Below, piece by piece: positions 27,271 through 35,241 of a DNA stretch of 64,000 nt; the stretch's first letter is position 1, and every line of letters begins with the position of its first letter. Position numbers and translations under genes: made by a program. Under the pieces are notes generated by a model that was given only the letters and a program-made list of their open reading frames with translations, made no database searches and had not been told where the DNA came from. Location of the stretch: contig NC_018027.1 in the NCBI RefSeq assembly GCF_000266905.1, forward strand, positions 2,790,001-2,854,000, read 5' to 3'. Source of the DNA: Mycolicibacterium chubuense NBB4 (GTDB lineage Bacteria > Actinomycetota > Actinomycetes > Mycobacteriales > Mycobacteriaceae).

Positions 27271-28461
27271 ATGCCGACGCAGGTGTATTACGACCCCTAC
27301 GACATCGAAATCACGACCGACCCGTATCCGACCTACGCCCGGCTTCGCGACGAGGCTCCGCTGTATCACAACGAGCGGTACGACTTCTGGGCGCTGTCGC
27401 GGCACGCCGACGTCGAGAAGGCGCTGCTGGACTGGCAGACGTTCTCCAACAGCCGCAGCGACATCCTCGAACTCGTCCAGTCCGGGTTCGACATGCCCAG
27501 GGGCGTGATGATGTTCGAGGATCCGCCGGCCCACACGATGCTGCGGGGCCTGATGTCGAGGGTGTTCACGCCCCGGCGGATGGCCGAGATCGAGGACCAG
27601 ATCCGGCAGTACTGCGTGAACTGCCTGGACCCGCTGATCGGAACGGACGGCTTCGACATCATCGCCGAGCTCGCGGCGATGATGCCCATGAGGGTGATCG
27701 GAATGCTGCTGGGCATCCCCGAGTCCGAGCAGGTGTCGGTGCGCGACGCCAACGACGCCAACCTGCGGACCAGGCCGGGGACCCCGATGAAGGTCGCCGA
27801 TGCCGCCCGGATCGCCGACGGCCGCATCTACGCCGACTACGTCGAGTGGCGCGCGGCCAACCCCTCCGACGACCTGATGACCGCACTGCTCAATGTCGAG
27901 TTCACCGATGACGACGGCGTGTACCGCAAGCTGACCCGCGACGAGGTGCTGCACTACACCCAGGTGGTCGCCGGTGCGGGCAACGAGACGACGGGCCGGC
28001 TGATCGGCTGGCTGGCCAAGGTGCTTGCCGAGCACCCGCAGCAGCGGCGCGAGATCGTCGAGGACAGGTCGCTGCTGATGCGGGCGGTCGATGAGACGCT
28101 GCGCTTCGAACCCACCGGCCCGCACGTCGCGCGCTACACGCTGCGCGACGCCGAGTACCACGGCGCGACGGTACCGGCGGGCAGCGCGGTGCTGCTGCTG
28201 TTCGGGGCCGCCAACCGCGACGAGCGCCGCTACCGCGACCCCGACAGATTCGACATCGGCCGGGACAACATCAGCCATCTGACCTTCGGCAAGGGACTGC
28301 ACTACTGCCTGGGCGCCAATCTGGCCCGGCTGGAGGGCCGCGTCGCACTCGACGAATTGCTCAACCGGTGGCCCGAATGGGACATCGACCATGAGACCGC
28401 CCGGCTGGCGCCGACATCGACCGTCCGCGGCTGGGAGCACCTGCGCATGCTGGTCGGCTGA
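27271..28461 (+). CDS. Cytochrome P450
   Basis: A 396-aa bacterial class I P450. The I-helix oxygen-binding motif is AGAGNETTG, the K-helix ExxR is ETLR in VDETLRFEPTG, and the haem-cysteine loop is FGKGLHYCLGANLARLEGR. It needs a ferredoxin and reductase, none of which is adjacent. The substrate cannot be told from sequence, though mycobacterial P450s often act on sterols or fatty acids. ATG 27271 has GAGGAG upstream. It is divergent from the MmpS-MmpL operon with about 270 bases between, so common regulation is possible. Confidence 0.93.
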   Translation: MPTQVYYDPYDIEITTDPYPTYARLRDEAPLYHNERYDFWALSRHADVEKALLDWQTFSNSRSDILELVQSGFDMPRGVMMFEDPPAHTMLRGLMSRVFTPRRMAEIEDQIRQYCVNCLDPLIGTDGFDIIAELAAMMPMRVIGMLLGIPESEQVSVRDANDANLRTRPGTPMKVADAARIADGRIYADYVEWRAANPSDDLMTALLNVEFTDDDGVYRKLTRDEVLHYTQVVAGAGNETTGRLIGWLAKVLAEHPQQRREIVEDRSLLMRAVDETLRFEPTGPHVARYTLRDAEYHGATVPAGSAVLLLFGAANRDERRYRDPDRFDIGRDNISHLTFGKGLHYCLGANLARLEGRVALDELLNRWPEWDIDHETARLAPTSTVRGWEHLRMLVG

Positions 28462-28480
28462 GCCGCTGGGACGTGAGCCG

Positions 28481-28888
28481 CTAGGACGGGGACTGCGTGG
28501 TCTCGCCGCCCTCGGGGGCGTCGAGGACACTGACCGCGATGCCGTAGGGCAGAAACCGCACCCGCCGGTTCGGATCGGTGTTGTCCTTGTTCGCGCGCAG
28601 CGCGTCGAGTTCGGTGGGATACACCTGCTCGATGTGCGCGCCACCGTCCTGCCCGACGGTGTAGATCGCCCAGACCCCGTCGCCGGCCTCTCCGGTGGTC
28701 TCCGGACGCGTCCTGGGCCGGGTGCCCCGGGTGAACTCGTCGAACAGCGCGGACCACCCGGCCCGCTCACCGGAGGTGTTCACGAACCTGCCGAACCCGT
28801 CGAGGGCATCGCGCAGCCCCTCACCGGCCTCGCGCACGACACGGTCGAAATCCTCGGGGTCGAACCCGAAAGGGCTGTTGCTGCTCAT
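28481..28888 (-). CDS. Hypothetical actinobacterial protein
   Basis: A 135-aa protein I do not recognise beyond being actinobacterial in style. The N-terminal half is acidic and helical (FDPEDFDRVVREAGEGLRDAL). The C-terminal half looks like beta strands (GVWAIYTVGQDGGAHIEQVYPTELDALRANKDNTDP, RVRFLPYGIAVSVLD). The start ATG 28888 has a strong GGAGGAGG upstream, and coding bias is good, so it is a real gene. It is convergent with the P450 and divergent from the SnoaL-like gene. Confidence 0.72.
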   Translation of the reverse strand: MSSNSPFGFDPEDFDRVVREAGEGLRDALDGFGRFVNTSGERAGWSALFDEFTRGTRPRTRPETTGEAGDGVWAIYTVGQDGGAHIEQVYPTELDALRANKDNTDPNRRVRFLPYGIAVSVLDAPEGGETTQSPS

Positions 28889-28999
28889 GGTCGTTCCTCC
28901 TCCACGGCCGCGCCGGACGCAGCGCAGCGGATACGACCAGTGTGCCCGCCGGGGCAGGTCGGCGTCGACCACCGCCCGCCCGAGGTGGTAGGCAACGAT

Positions 29000-29833
29000 A
29001 TGCCCTTCACACAAGCCGACCTGCTGGCGGCGGCGCAGCGCAGTCTGGCGGCCGCGGAGGCGCACGACCGGGACGGTTGGATCGGCCTGTTCACTGCCGA
29101 CGGGCGCGTCGAGGATCCGGTGGGATCGATGCCTCACCGCGGGCGCGAGGCCATCGCGAAGTTCTACGACACCTTCATCGCGCCGCGGTCGATCTCCTTC
29201 TCGGCCGAGTCGGATCTCGTGGTCGCCACCACCGTGGTGCGCGACGTCCTCCTCGAGATCGGGATGGCGTCGACGCTGACGATGCGGGTGCCCACCTACA
29301 TCCGCTACGACATCAGCACCGGCGCCGGCTCGGACGGGGCCGCCGAGGGCGACGAGCTGAAGATCGCGGCCCTCTCGGCGTACTGGGAGCTGCCCGCGAT
29401 GGTGGGGCAGTTCGTCCGCGGCGGGCTCGGCGCGATCCCCGCCGGCACCTCCCTCGGCAGGGCGATGGTCGCCAATCAGGGCATGAGCGGCAGCCTCGGA
29501 TTCCTGACCGGCTTCCGCGGTTCGGGAACCGGCCGCCGGGAACTCTTCACGCGGTTCCTCGACGCCGCGTGCGGCGGCGACGAACTGGGACTGCGACGGC
29601 ACACCGCCGACACCGCGATCACGCGGGGCGACACCGAGCCGCTCACCACCTCGGAGCTGGCCCGGCAGCTCTCCGGTGGCACCTGGGACAAACTGATCCG
29701 ATCGGGACGATCGGTGGCCGCGCGCGTCGAACGCGGAGGGCGCCGCTGCGTGCTGATCGCGGAGACGAGCCGGCGGCGGGGGCAGAATCGCGCCGTGCTG
29801 TCGCGGCTGCGCCTGTTCGGCGAACTCTGGTGA
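29000..29833 (+). CDS. SnoaL/NTF2-like domain protein
   Basis: A 277-aa protein. The N-terminal 130 residues look like a ketosteroid isomerase/SnoaL (NTF2-like) fold: LAAAQRSLAAAEAHDRDGWIGLFTADGRVEDPVGSMPHRGREAIAKFYDTFI is typical of the first helices and the catalytic cavity. The C-terminal half is helical and basic (LARQLSGGTWDKLIRSGRSVAARVERGGRR) and may bind a partner. Substrate unknown. ATG 29000 has GAGGTGG upstream at a long spacing. It is followed by another small hypothetical gene on the same strand after about 60 bases. Confidence 0.68.
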   Translation: MPFTQADLLAAAQRSLAAAEAHDRDGWIGLFTADGRVEDPVGSMPHRGREAIAKFYDTFIAPRSISFSAESDLVVATTVVRDVLLEIGMASTLTMRVPTYIRYDISTGAGSDGAAEGDELKIAALSAYWELPAMVGQFVRGGLGAIPAGTSLGRAMVANQGMSGSLGFLTGFRGSGTGRRELFTRFLDAACGGDELGLRRHTADTAITRGDTEPLTTSELARQLSGGTWDKLIRSGRSVAARVERGGRRCVLIAETSRRRGQNRAVLSRLRLFGELW

Positions 29834-29893
29834 GAGGGCGCCACGGCCCCGTTGTCGCACTGCGCGCCGCGGGCGTGAGAACGTAGCAGCACC

Positions 29894-30457
29894 ATGACAC
29901 CTGCGGAGTACGTCAGTTACGAAGCTTTCGGCCGCCGTTTCTTCGAAGTGGCGGTCACCGAGGAACGCGTCGGCGGTGCGATCGGCGAGATCGCGGGTGA
30001 GGCCTTCGAGATGGGGCCGATCGCGCAGGGTCCGGGGAAACTGGCGAAGGTGACCGCCAAGGTGCGGATCATGAGCCCGAGAGTTACCCGGCGGGTGGGC
30101 GATGCGATCACGTTCGCGATCCGGATCCCGCTGGAGATCGACATGGTCGTCGACCTGCGCATCGACAAGCCGAAGTTCATGGTGTTCGGCGAGATCTCGC
30201 TGCGCGCGACCGCCAGGGCGGCCGAACCGCTGCTGCTGATCCTCGACGTGGAGAAGCCGCGGCCGGCCGACATCGCCATCCATGTCACGTCGAAATCGCT
30301 GCGCGCCGAGGTGGTGCGCATCGTCGGCGGCGTCGACGCCGAGATCAAACGGTTCATCGCCCTGCACGTCGCCGGCGAGATCGACAGCCCGGCATCGCAG
30401 AGTGCCAAGGTGATCGACGTCGCCGAGCGCCTCGACGCGGCGTGGGACGGCATCTGA
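29894..30457 (+). CDS. Hypothetical mycobacterial protein
   Basis: A 187-aa protein of unknown role. It is mostly predicted beta structure with the pattern EVAVTEERVGGAIGEIAGE, KLAKVTAKVRIMSPRV and IPLEIDMVVDLRIDKPKFMVFGEISLRATARAAEPLLLIL, ending in an amphipathic helix. The repeated strands of alternating charge suggest a lipid- or membrane-surface-binding fold, but this is only an impression. No signal peptide is visible. It converges on the SGNH hydrolase. Confidence 0.65.
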   Translation: MTPAEYVSYEAFGRRFFEVAVTEERVGGAIGEIAGEAFEMGPIAQGPGKLAKVTAKVRIMSPRVTRRVGDAITFAIRIPLEIDMVVDLRIDKPKFMVFGEISLRATARAAEPLLLILDVEKPRPADIAIHVTSKSLRAEVVRIVGGVDAEIKRFIALHVAGEIDSPASQSAKVIDVAERLDAAWDGI

Positions 30458-30475
30458 GCGCGGTTCAGCCGCTCA
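30455..30475. terminator. Possible hairpin between convergent genes
   Basis: TGAGCG (30455-30460) and CGCTCA (30470-30475) form a 6-bp stem with a 9-base loop across the two stop codons. There is no T-run. A weak bidirectional terminator is possible. Confidence 0.28.
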
Positions 30476-31235
30476 ACTCCTCCAGCACCGGCCGCCGCGG
30501 CGTGCGACCGTCGCCGCTGGACCGGCCGCGCAGATGATTCCACAGCCACGGCATCAGCATGTTCTGCGTCCACAGCACCTGCGAATACGTCCGCGACCGC
30601 AGCGACGGCGGCTCGGCCGCCGCATCCGCCTCGGCCCAGTCGTGGCCGCTGCCCGGCAAACCCAGCGCCTCGGCGGCCGCAGCGGCGAACCTCCGGTGCC
30701 CGTCGGCGGAGCCGTGCACGCGATCGGCACTCCAGGTGGCGGGTTGGGTCATCGACGGCGCGGCGTAGAGGTCCACCAGCCGGAAACCGTGACGGTGGGC
30801 CGCGGCCCGGATCTCGGCGTTGATCGCGACGACGCGTCTGGCGAGCACCCGCCCGATGGGCAGGATCCTCGCGAGGTTCGGGAACGTCGTCGTCACCACC
30901 GTGGCCCCGGATCCGGCGAGCCGCCGGTGGAGTTCGTCGAGCTGCGCCAGCGCCCGGTCGAATCCCGGGCCCGGTCTGGTCATGTCGTTCATCCCGATGC
31001 AGACCGTGATCAGGTCGGCGCCCATGTCCAGCGCGCGCGGCAGCTGATCGTCGAGCACGTCGCCGATCTGTTTGCCGCGGATCGCGAGGTTGGCGTAGCG
31101 CAGCCCCGGTCGCAGTTCGGCGAGCATCGTCGCGAGGCGGTCGGCGAAGCCGACGAGACCCGTCTCGTCGTCGCCGTCCCACAAACCTTCTGTCTGACTG
31201 TCGCCCAGGGCGACATACCGGGAGTACCCGAGCAC
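30465..31235 (-). CDS. SGNH/GDSL hydrolase
   Basis: A 256-aa esterase/lipase-like enzyme. Block I carries the nucleophile serine in VALGDSQTEG, block III has the Asn in VCIGMNDMTRPG, and block V has the Asp-His pair in DRVHGSADGHRRFA. No signal peptide is seen, so it may act in the cytoplasm on acyl or carbohydrate esters. GTG 31235 opens the frame directly before the conserved block. Only 10 bases separate it from the upstream lipid-binding-type gene, so the two are probably one transcript. Confidence 0.85.
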   Translation of the reverse strand: MLGYSRYVALGDSQTEGLWDGDDETGLVGFADRLATMLAELRPGLRYANLAIRGKQIGDVLDDQLPRALDMGADLITVCIGMNDMTRPGPGFDRALAQLDELHRRLAGSGATVVTTTFPNLARILPIGRVLARRVVAINAEIRAAAHRHGFRLVDLYAAPSMTQPATWSADRVHGSADGHRRFAAAAAEALGLPGSGHDWAEADAAAEPPSLRSRTYSQVLWTQNMLMPWLWNHLRGRSSGDGRTPRRPVLEELSG

Positions 31236-31245
31236 GAACGTGACT

Positions 31246-32079
31246 CTAGCGGCGGCCGAGTCGCGTCAGATTGAGCACCACCCCGGTGACGCTGAGCGCA
31301 CTGATGATGTCCTCCAGCTGTTTGCGCGGCAGCTCGCTGCGCCACTCGGGCAGGGTGCCCGAAACCTGGACGACGCCGGGGCCGAAGTCGACGCCGGTGA
31401 GCTGCAGACCGTGCGCCAGCTCGGGCAGCTGCACCGGGTAGGCGGGGGTGCGGGCGGGCAGGCGCCAGCGCCTCGCCCCGACCACCACGCGGCGCGCCGT
31501 GAGCCATAGTGTCGATCCGTTCACCCGGGCCGCGACCTCCAGGTGACCCAGCCGGCGCCGGCCCGCGAGGCTCAGCCGCGCCACGCCGTCGGCGCCGATG
31601 TGACCGGCGAGCCGGGGCGCGGCGCGCCGGAACACCTCGTCGAGCACCTCCGGCGGCAGCTCGAGTGTCAACTCCACCGGCGCGGCCACCAGTTGTGGGG
31701 GAGCGCCCGGCTTCATGTGCACGTTGTGCAACGTCACCGACGCCTTGTCGAATGCGCTTGTCCGCCAGCGGATGTCACGGGCGGTTACCCGGACGTCGTT
31801 GAGCTGGCCCACCGACAGCCCGCGGACGTCGAGCCGGGAGTCGAACTCGGTGACGGTCATCGTCAGGTCACCGTCGTCGAGGCGGACGGTGAGGCGGCGC
31901 CCGACCACGAGCCTGCGCATCGTCATGAACAGCGTCCGGTACGCCGCTGCGGCACCGCTGTTGACCGGCACCATCGCCGTCGCCGACCACAGCGAGGTGA
32001 GCATGTCGAGAGGCCGGAACGGATCGAACCTGCGCACCGACCGCGCCGACGGGTGGGGACGGGTCATGGTGTGGACCAT
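31246..32079 (-). CDS. DUF2993/LmeA-like lipid-binding protein
   Basis: A 277-aa protein resembling the mycobacterial LmeA/DUF2993 group, with alternating strands such as LTVRLDDGDLTMTVTEFDSRLDVRGLSVGQLNDVRVTARDIRW and LQLTGVDFGPGVVQVSGTLPEW. LmeA-type proteins bind phospholipids in the envelope. This copy lacks an obvious cleavable signal peptide; an N-terminal MVPVNSGAAAAYRTLFM helix could anchor it. ATG 32079 or 32067 could start it. It lies directly before the SGNH hydrolase gene and divergent from the NUDIX gene. Confidence 0.58.
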   Translation of the reverse strand: MVHTMTRPHPSARSVRRFDPFRPLDMLTSLWSATAMVPVNSGAAAAYRTLFMTMRRLVVGRRLTVRLDDGDLTMTVTEFDSRLDVRGLSVGQLNDVRVTARDIRWRTSAFDKASVTLHNVHMKPGAPPQLVAAPVELTLELPPEVLDEVFRRAAPRLAGHIGADGVARLSLAGRRRLGHLEVAARVNGSTLWLTARRVVVGARRWRLPARTPAYPVQLPELAHGLQLTGVDFGPGVVQVSGTLPEWRSELPRKQLEDIISALSVTGVVLNLTRLGRR

Positions 32080-32110
32080 CCTCGCACGGGCGCCCCGCTA
32101 TCGTCGCGGT

Positions 32111-32587
32111 GTGCGGACATCGGCCGGGCTGCTGCTCTACCGCGAGCGTGACGGCGTGCTCGAGGTGCTCATCGGCCATCCCGGGGGCCCGTTCTGGGCC
32201 CGCAAGGACGACGGCGCATGGTCGGTTCCGAAGGGGGAGTACACCGAGGGGGAGGATCCCTGGACGGTCGCTCGGCGGGAGTTCGCCGAGGAACTCGGGA
32301 AGACGGCGCCGGCAGGCCCGAGGATCGATCTGGCCCCGCTGCGTCAGCCCGGCGGCAAGGTCGTCACCGTGTTCGCCGTGCGAGGCGACCTCGATCTCGA
32401 CGGCACCTACAGCAACACGTTCACCCTCGAGTGGCCGAAGGGCTCAGGAGTGCTCAAGGAGTTCCCGGAGATCGACCGGATCGGCTGGTTCGACGTGCCG
32501 ACCGCGCGGGTGAAGCTGCTGAAGGGCCAGCGTCCGCTGCTCGACGCGCTCGAAGCGGCGCTGCGCGGCGGTTCGCAGGGGCGCTAG
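32111..32587 (+). CDS. NUDIX hydrolase
   Basis: A 158-aa NUDIX enzyme. The NUDIX box GEYTEGEDPWTVARREFAEELG holds the metal-binding REFAEELG motif, and the N-terminal strand is SAGLLLYRERDGVLEVLIGHPGG. It probably hydrolyses a nucleoside diphosphate derivative; the exact substrate is unclear. GTG 32111 was selected because similarity starts there. Its stop codon overlaps the stop of the reductase on the other strand within the palindrome CTAG. Confidence 0.9.
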   Translation: MRTSAGLLLYRERDGVLEVLIGHPGGPFWARKDDGAWSVPKGEYTEGEDPWTVARREFAEELGKTAPAGPRIDLAPLRQPGGKVVTVFAVRGDLDLDGTYSNTFTLEWPKGSGVLKEFPEIDRIGWFDVPTARVKLLKGQRPLLDALEAALRGGSQGR

Positions 32588-33690
32588 AGATCCAGCGTCA
32601 GACCGGTGTCGCCGGCGGCGCGGGAGACGCAGGTCAGCATCATGCCCGCCGCGCGCTCGGGGTCGGTGAGCAACGCGTCGCGATGGTCCACGTCGCCGGC
32701 GAGCACCCGGGTGCGGCAGGTGCCGCAGAAGCCCTGCCGGCACGAGTAGGGCGCATGGACGCCGGCGCGTCCGAGCGCGGCGAGCAGCGTCTCGTCGGCG
32801 CCGACGGCGATGCTCTGTCCACTCGAGGCGACGGTGACCGGAAAGGACCTGCCGTCGACGACCGGTGGCGCGGCGAAGCGCTCGAAGTGCAGTTCCACGT
32901 CGTCTCGGCCGACCAGCGCGGCGCGGATCGCCGTCAGCATCGGCGCGGGACCGCACGCGTACACCGACGTGGCGCCGGGACAGTCGCCGAGCAGATGCGC
33001 TGCGGTGGGCAGTCCGTGCTCGTCGTCGGTGCGGACCTCGACGGCGGCACCGTATCCGGCGACCTCGTCGAGGAACGGCAGGCTGTCGCGGCTGCGGCCG
33101 GTGTAGATCATCGACCACTCGACGCCGACCTGCTCGGCCAGCCGCAGCATCGGCAGGATCGGCGTGATGCCGATGCCGCCGGCGATGAAGCGGAACCGGC
33201 GGGCCGGTGACCCGCGGCCCGGCACCGTGAGCGGAAACGCGTTGCGCGGGCCATGGGTGTGCACGACGGCGCCGGCGGCGACGTCGTCGTGGATCTCGAC
33301 CGATCCGCCACCGCCGCCGGGAATCCGGCGCACCGCGATGCGGTAGGCGTCCGTGGCGGCGGGGTCCCCGCACAGCGAGTATTGCCGGACCCGCCCGCTG
33401 GGCAGGTGCACGTCGAGGTGGGCGCCGGGATACCAGCGGGGCAGCGCGCCACCGCCGGCGGCGGCCAGCGTCAGCTCGATCACGTCCTGGTCGAGCGCGA
33501 CGACACGGCGCTGCGTGACACGCAGCGGCAGCGTCGCTCCGGCGCCCGACGGCACCGGGATCCGCCGGGTGGCCGCCGTCGCGGCGAACAGTGCCGAGAC
33601 CAGCGCGTCGGCGACGCCGAGGGTGGGGTCGCGCCGCCGGTGGCCCGACACGCTCGGCGGGATGCGGCGATAGCGCTCGAGCAGCCGCAT
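32584..33690 (-). CDS. Ferredoxin-NAD(P) reductase with C-terminal 2Fe-2S domain
   Basis: A 368-aa oxidoreductase of the phthalate dioxygenase reductase/class IA type. It has an FAD domain (RQYSLCGDP), an NAD domain (FRFIAGGIGITPILPMLR, VYACGPAPMLTAIRAAL) and a plant-type 2Fe-2S domain with Cys ligands in SCRQGFCGTC and LTCVSRA. It passes electrons from NAD(P)H to an oxygenase. Its ATG overlaps the stop of the upstream di-iron hydrolase gene (ATGA), so the pair is almost certainly a functional unit. Confidence 0.92.
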   Translation of the reverse strand: MRLLERYRRIPPSVSGHRRRDPTLGVADALVSALFAATAATRRIPVPSGAGATLPLRVTQRRVVALDQDVIELTLAAAGGGALPRWYPGAHLDVHLPSGRVRQYSLCGDPAATDAYRIAVRRIPGGGGGSVEIHDDVAAGAVVHTHGPRNAFPLTVPGRGSPARRFRFIAGGIGITPILPMLRLAEQVGVEWSMIYTGRSRDSLPFLDEVAGYGAAVEVRTDDEHGLPTAAHLLGDCPGATSVYACGPAPMLTAIRAALVGRDDVELHFERFAAPPVVDGRSFPVTVASSGQSIAVGADETLLAALGRAGVHAPYSCRQGFCGTCRTRVLAGDVDHRDALLTDPERAAGMMLTCVSRAAGDTGLTLDL

Positions 33691-34604
33691 CACAGGTGCG
33701 CCGCGCGCGCCGCGGGCGAGGCCGCCAGATAGGCCACCGCCTGCGACGTCGATCCGACGGCTTCCGGCGAATAGCCGGGCCGGAAGTACGCCAGCGTGCT
33801 GGACCCGAACAGCCGCCGGTACCGGGGCAGCAGACCAAGTTTCGAGTCGCGCATCCGCATCCGGTTGAACGTCCACCAGTTCACGTTCACGCCGGGGTCG
33901 GTGCGGATCAGATACCACGCCGCCCGCTGGAAGAACACGGCCAGCAGCGAGGCCGCGACGGTCATGGCGCGGATCCGGCTCAGATAGCTGTCGTCGAAGT
34001 ACACCGCCACGTCGTGGGCGACGCACCGGTGCTCCACCTCTTCGCTGCCGTGCCAGCGGAACAGGTCGACGAGCGTCGGGTCGGCTCCGTGATCGTCCCA
34101 GGTGCAGTTCAGCGCGAAGTCGCCCATCACCGCGGTGTAGTGCTCGATCGCCGCGATCAGCCACAGCCGGTCACAGAGGTGGTTCAGGCGCCGCGCCGGG
34201 TCCGCCGACTGCGAGGGCGCCAGCATGCGGGTGAAGACGTGCTCGATCTGCGCGAGCAGCGGCGCCGGGTCCACCCCGTGCCCGACCATGTAGTCGTGCA
34301 GCACCGTGTCGTGCACATCGGCGTGCGTGGCTTCCTGACCGATGAACCCCCGGATGTCGTCGGCCAGCTTCGGATCCTCGACCAGGGGCAGGGCTTCGTT
34401 GAATGTTTGAACGAACCAGCGCTCCCCGGCGGGCAGCACCGCGTTGAGGACGCTGACGACGTGCGAGGCCACCGGATGCCCGGGAATCCAGTGCAGCGGG
34501 ATGCCGGCGACGTCGAAATGCACTTTGCGAGCCTGAATCTGTACCGGCCCCGGATCGATCTCGGCATCGAAGCGGCGCGGTCGCAGTGCCTGCGGACGTG
34601 ACAT
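33690..34604 (-). CDS. PF10118-type di-iron metal-dependent hydrolase/oxygenase
   Basis: A 304-aa ferritin-like protein of the PF10118 (metal-dependent hydrolase) family. Carboxylate/histidine metal ligands are visible in FIGQEATHADVHD, AAIEHYTAVMGDF and SEEVEHRCVAHD. The regular EXXH pairs point to a di-iron site that activates oxygen rather than simple hydrolysis. Translational overlap with a ferredoxin reductase strongly supports an oxygenase role (inference). The substrate might be a lipid. ATG 34604 is the frame start. Confidence 0.82.
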   Translation of the reverse strand: MSRPQALRPRRFDAEIDPGPVQIQARKVHFDVAGIPLHWIPGHPVASHVVSVLNAVLPAGERWFVQTFNEALPLVEDPKLADDIRGFIGQEATHADVHDTVLHDYMVGHGVDPAPLLAQIEHVFTRMLAPSQSADPARRLNHLCDRLWLIAAIEHYTAVMGDFALNCTWDDHGADPTLVDLFRWHGSEEVEHRCVAHDVAVYFDDSYLSRIRAMTVAASLLAVFFQRAAWYLIRTDPGVNVNWWTFNRMRMRDSKLGLLPRYRRLFGSSTLAYFRPGYSPEAVGSTSQAVAYLAASPAARAAHL

Positions 34605-34686
34605 CTCGCGAGTCTATGACGCCGGCGGCGACTACATGGGACCTCGGGTCCCGGATAGCTGCTCGGCGGCGGTTACCGGCCGGCGA

Positions 34687-35133
34687 TCAGCGCGGGCTGC
34701 CGTTGATGACCGGCGGGGCGCCCGCCACCGGGGCGCCGGCACCGGGTGCGCCGGCGATCGGCACGATCGGGGTGGGGGTGACGGTGGTGATGCCGTTGGC
34801 GCCGACGGTCGGGCCGCCGGAGGAGCCGTTGGCCTTGATCTGGTCGGCCGCGGCCTGGGTGCAGTCCAGCGACAGCAGCATGCGGCCGCCGCTGGTGACC
34901 TTCTGCTGGTCGACCAGGCACGCCGACTGCGGGAGCACGCTGCCCCGGGAGCCACCGAAGTAGGCCTTGACGCCCTGGCTCTTGAGGATCGCGAGCGCAC
35001 GACCGTACTGTTCGCCGGTCACGTTGTACGGGCTGGGCGCGACTGCCGGCTGGGAGATCGCCACACCGGCGCCGATCAGGGCGGCTGTTCCGGCGGCGAC
35101 GAGCCCTCCGCTCAGCACGACGAGCTTTCTCAC
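34687..35133 (-). CDS. Secreted hypothetical mycobacterial protein
   Basis: A 148-aa exported protein. The signal peptide spans about residues 1-30 (KLVVLSGGLVAAGTAALIGAGVAISQP). The mature part has two cysteines (SACLVD, SLDCTQ) that could pair, then a low-complexity Gly/Ala/Pro-rich tail (PIAGAPGAGAPVAGAPPV). The function is unknown. GTG 35133 follows GAGGGAG at good spacing. Longer frames up to 35169 lack a ribosome site. Confidence 0.75.
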   Translation of the reverse strand: MRKLVVLSGGLVAAGTAALIGAGVAISQPAVAPSPYNVTGEQYGRALAILKSQGVKAYFGGSRGSVLPQSACLVDQQKVTSGGRMLLSLDCTQAAADQIKANGSSGGPTVGANGITTVTPTPIVPIAGAPGAGAPVAGAPPVINGSPR

Positions 35134-35241
35134 GACAACTCCCTCGCTTCGGTGATGCGGTGCGAACATATCGCAGCAGTGACGAATGTGAAACCGCTGC
35201 AGAGTCGCCGAACGTTACACAAATCAGCAGACTCCCGGCAT

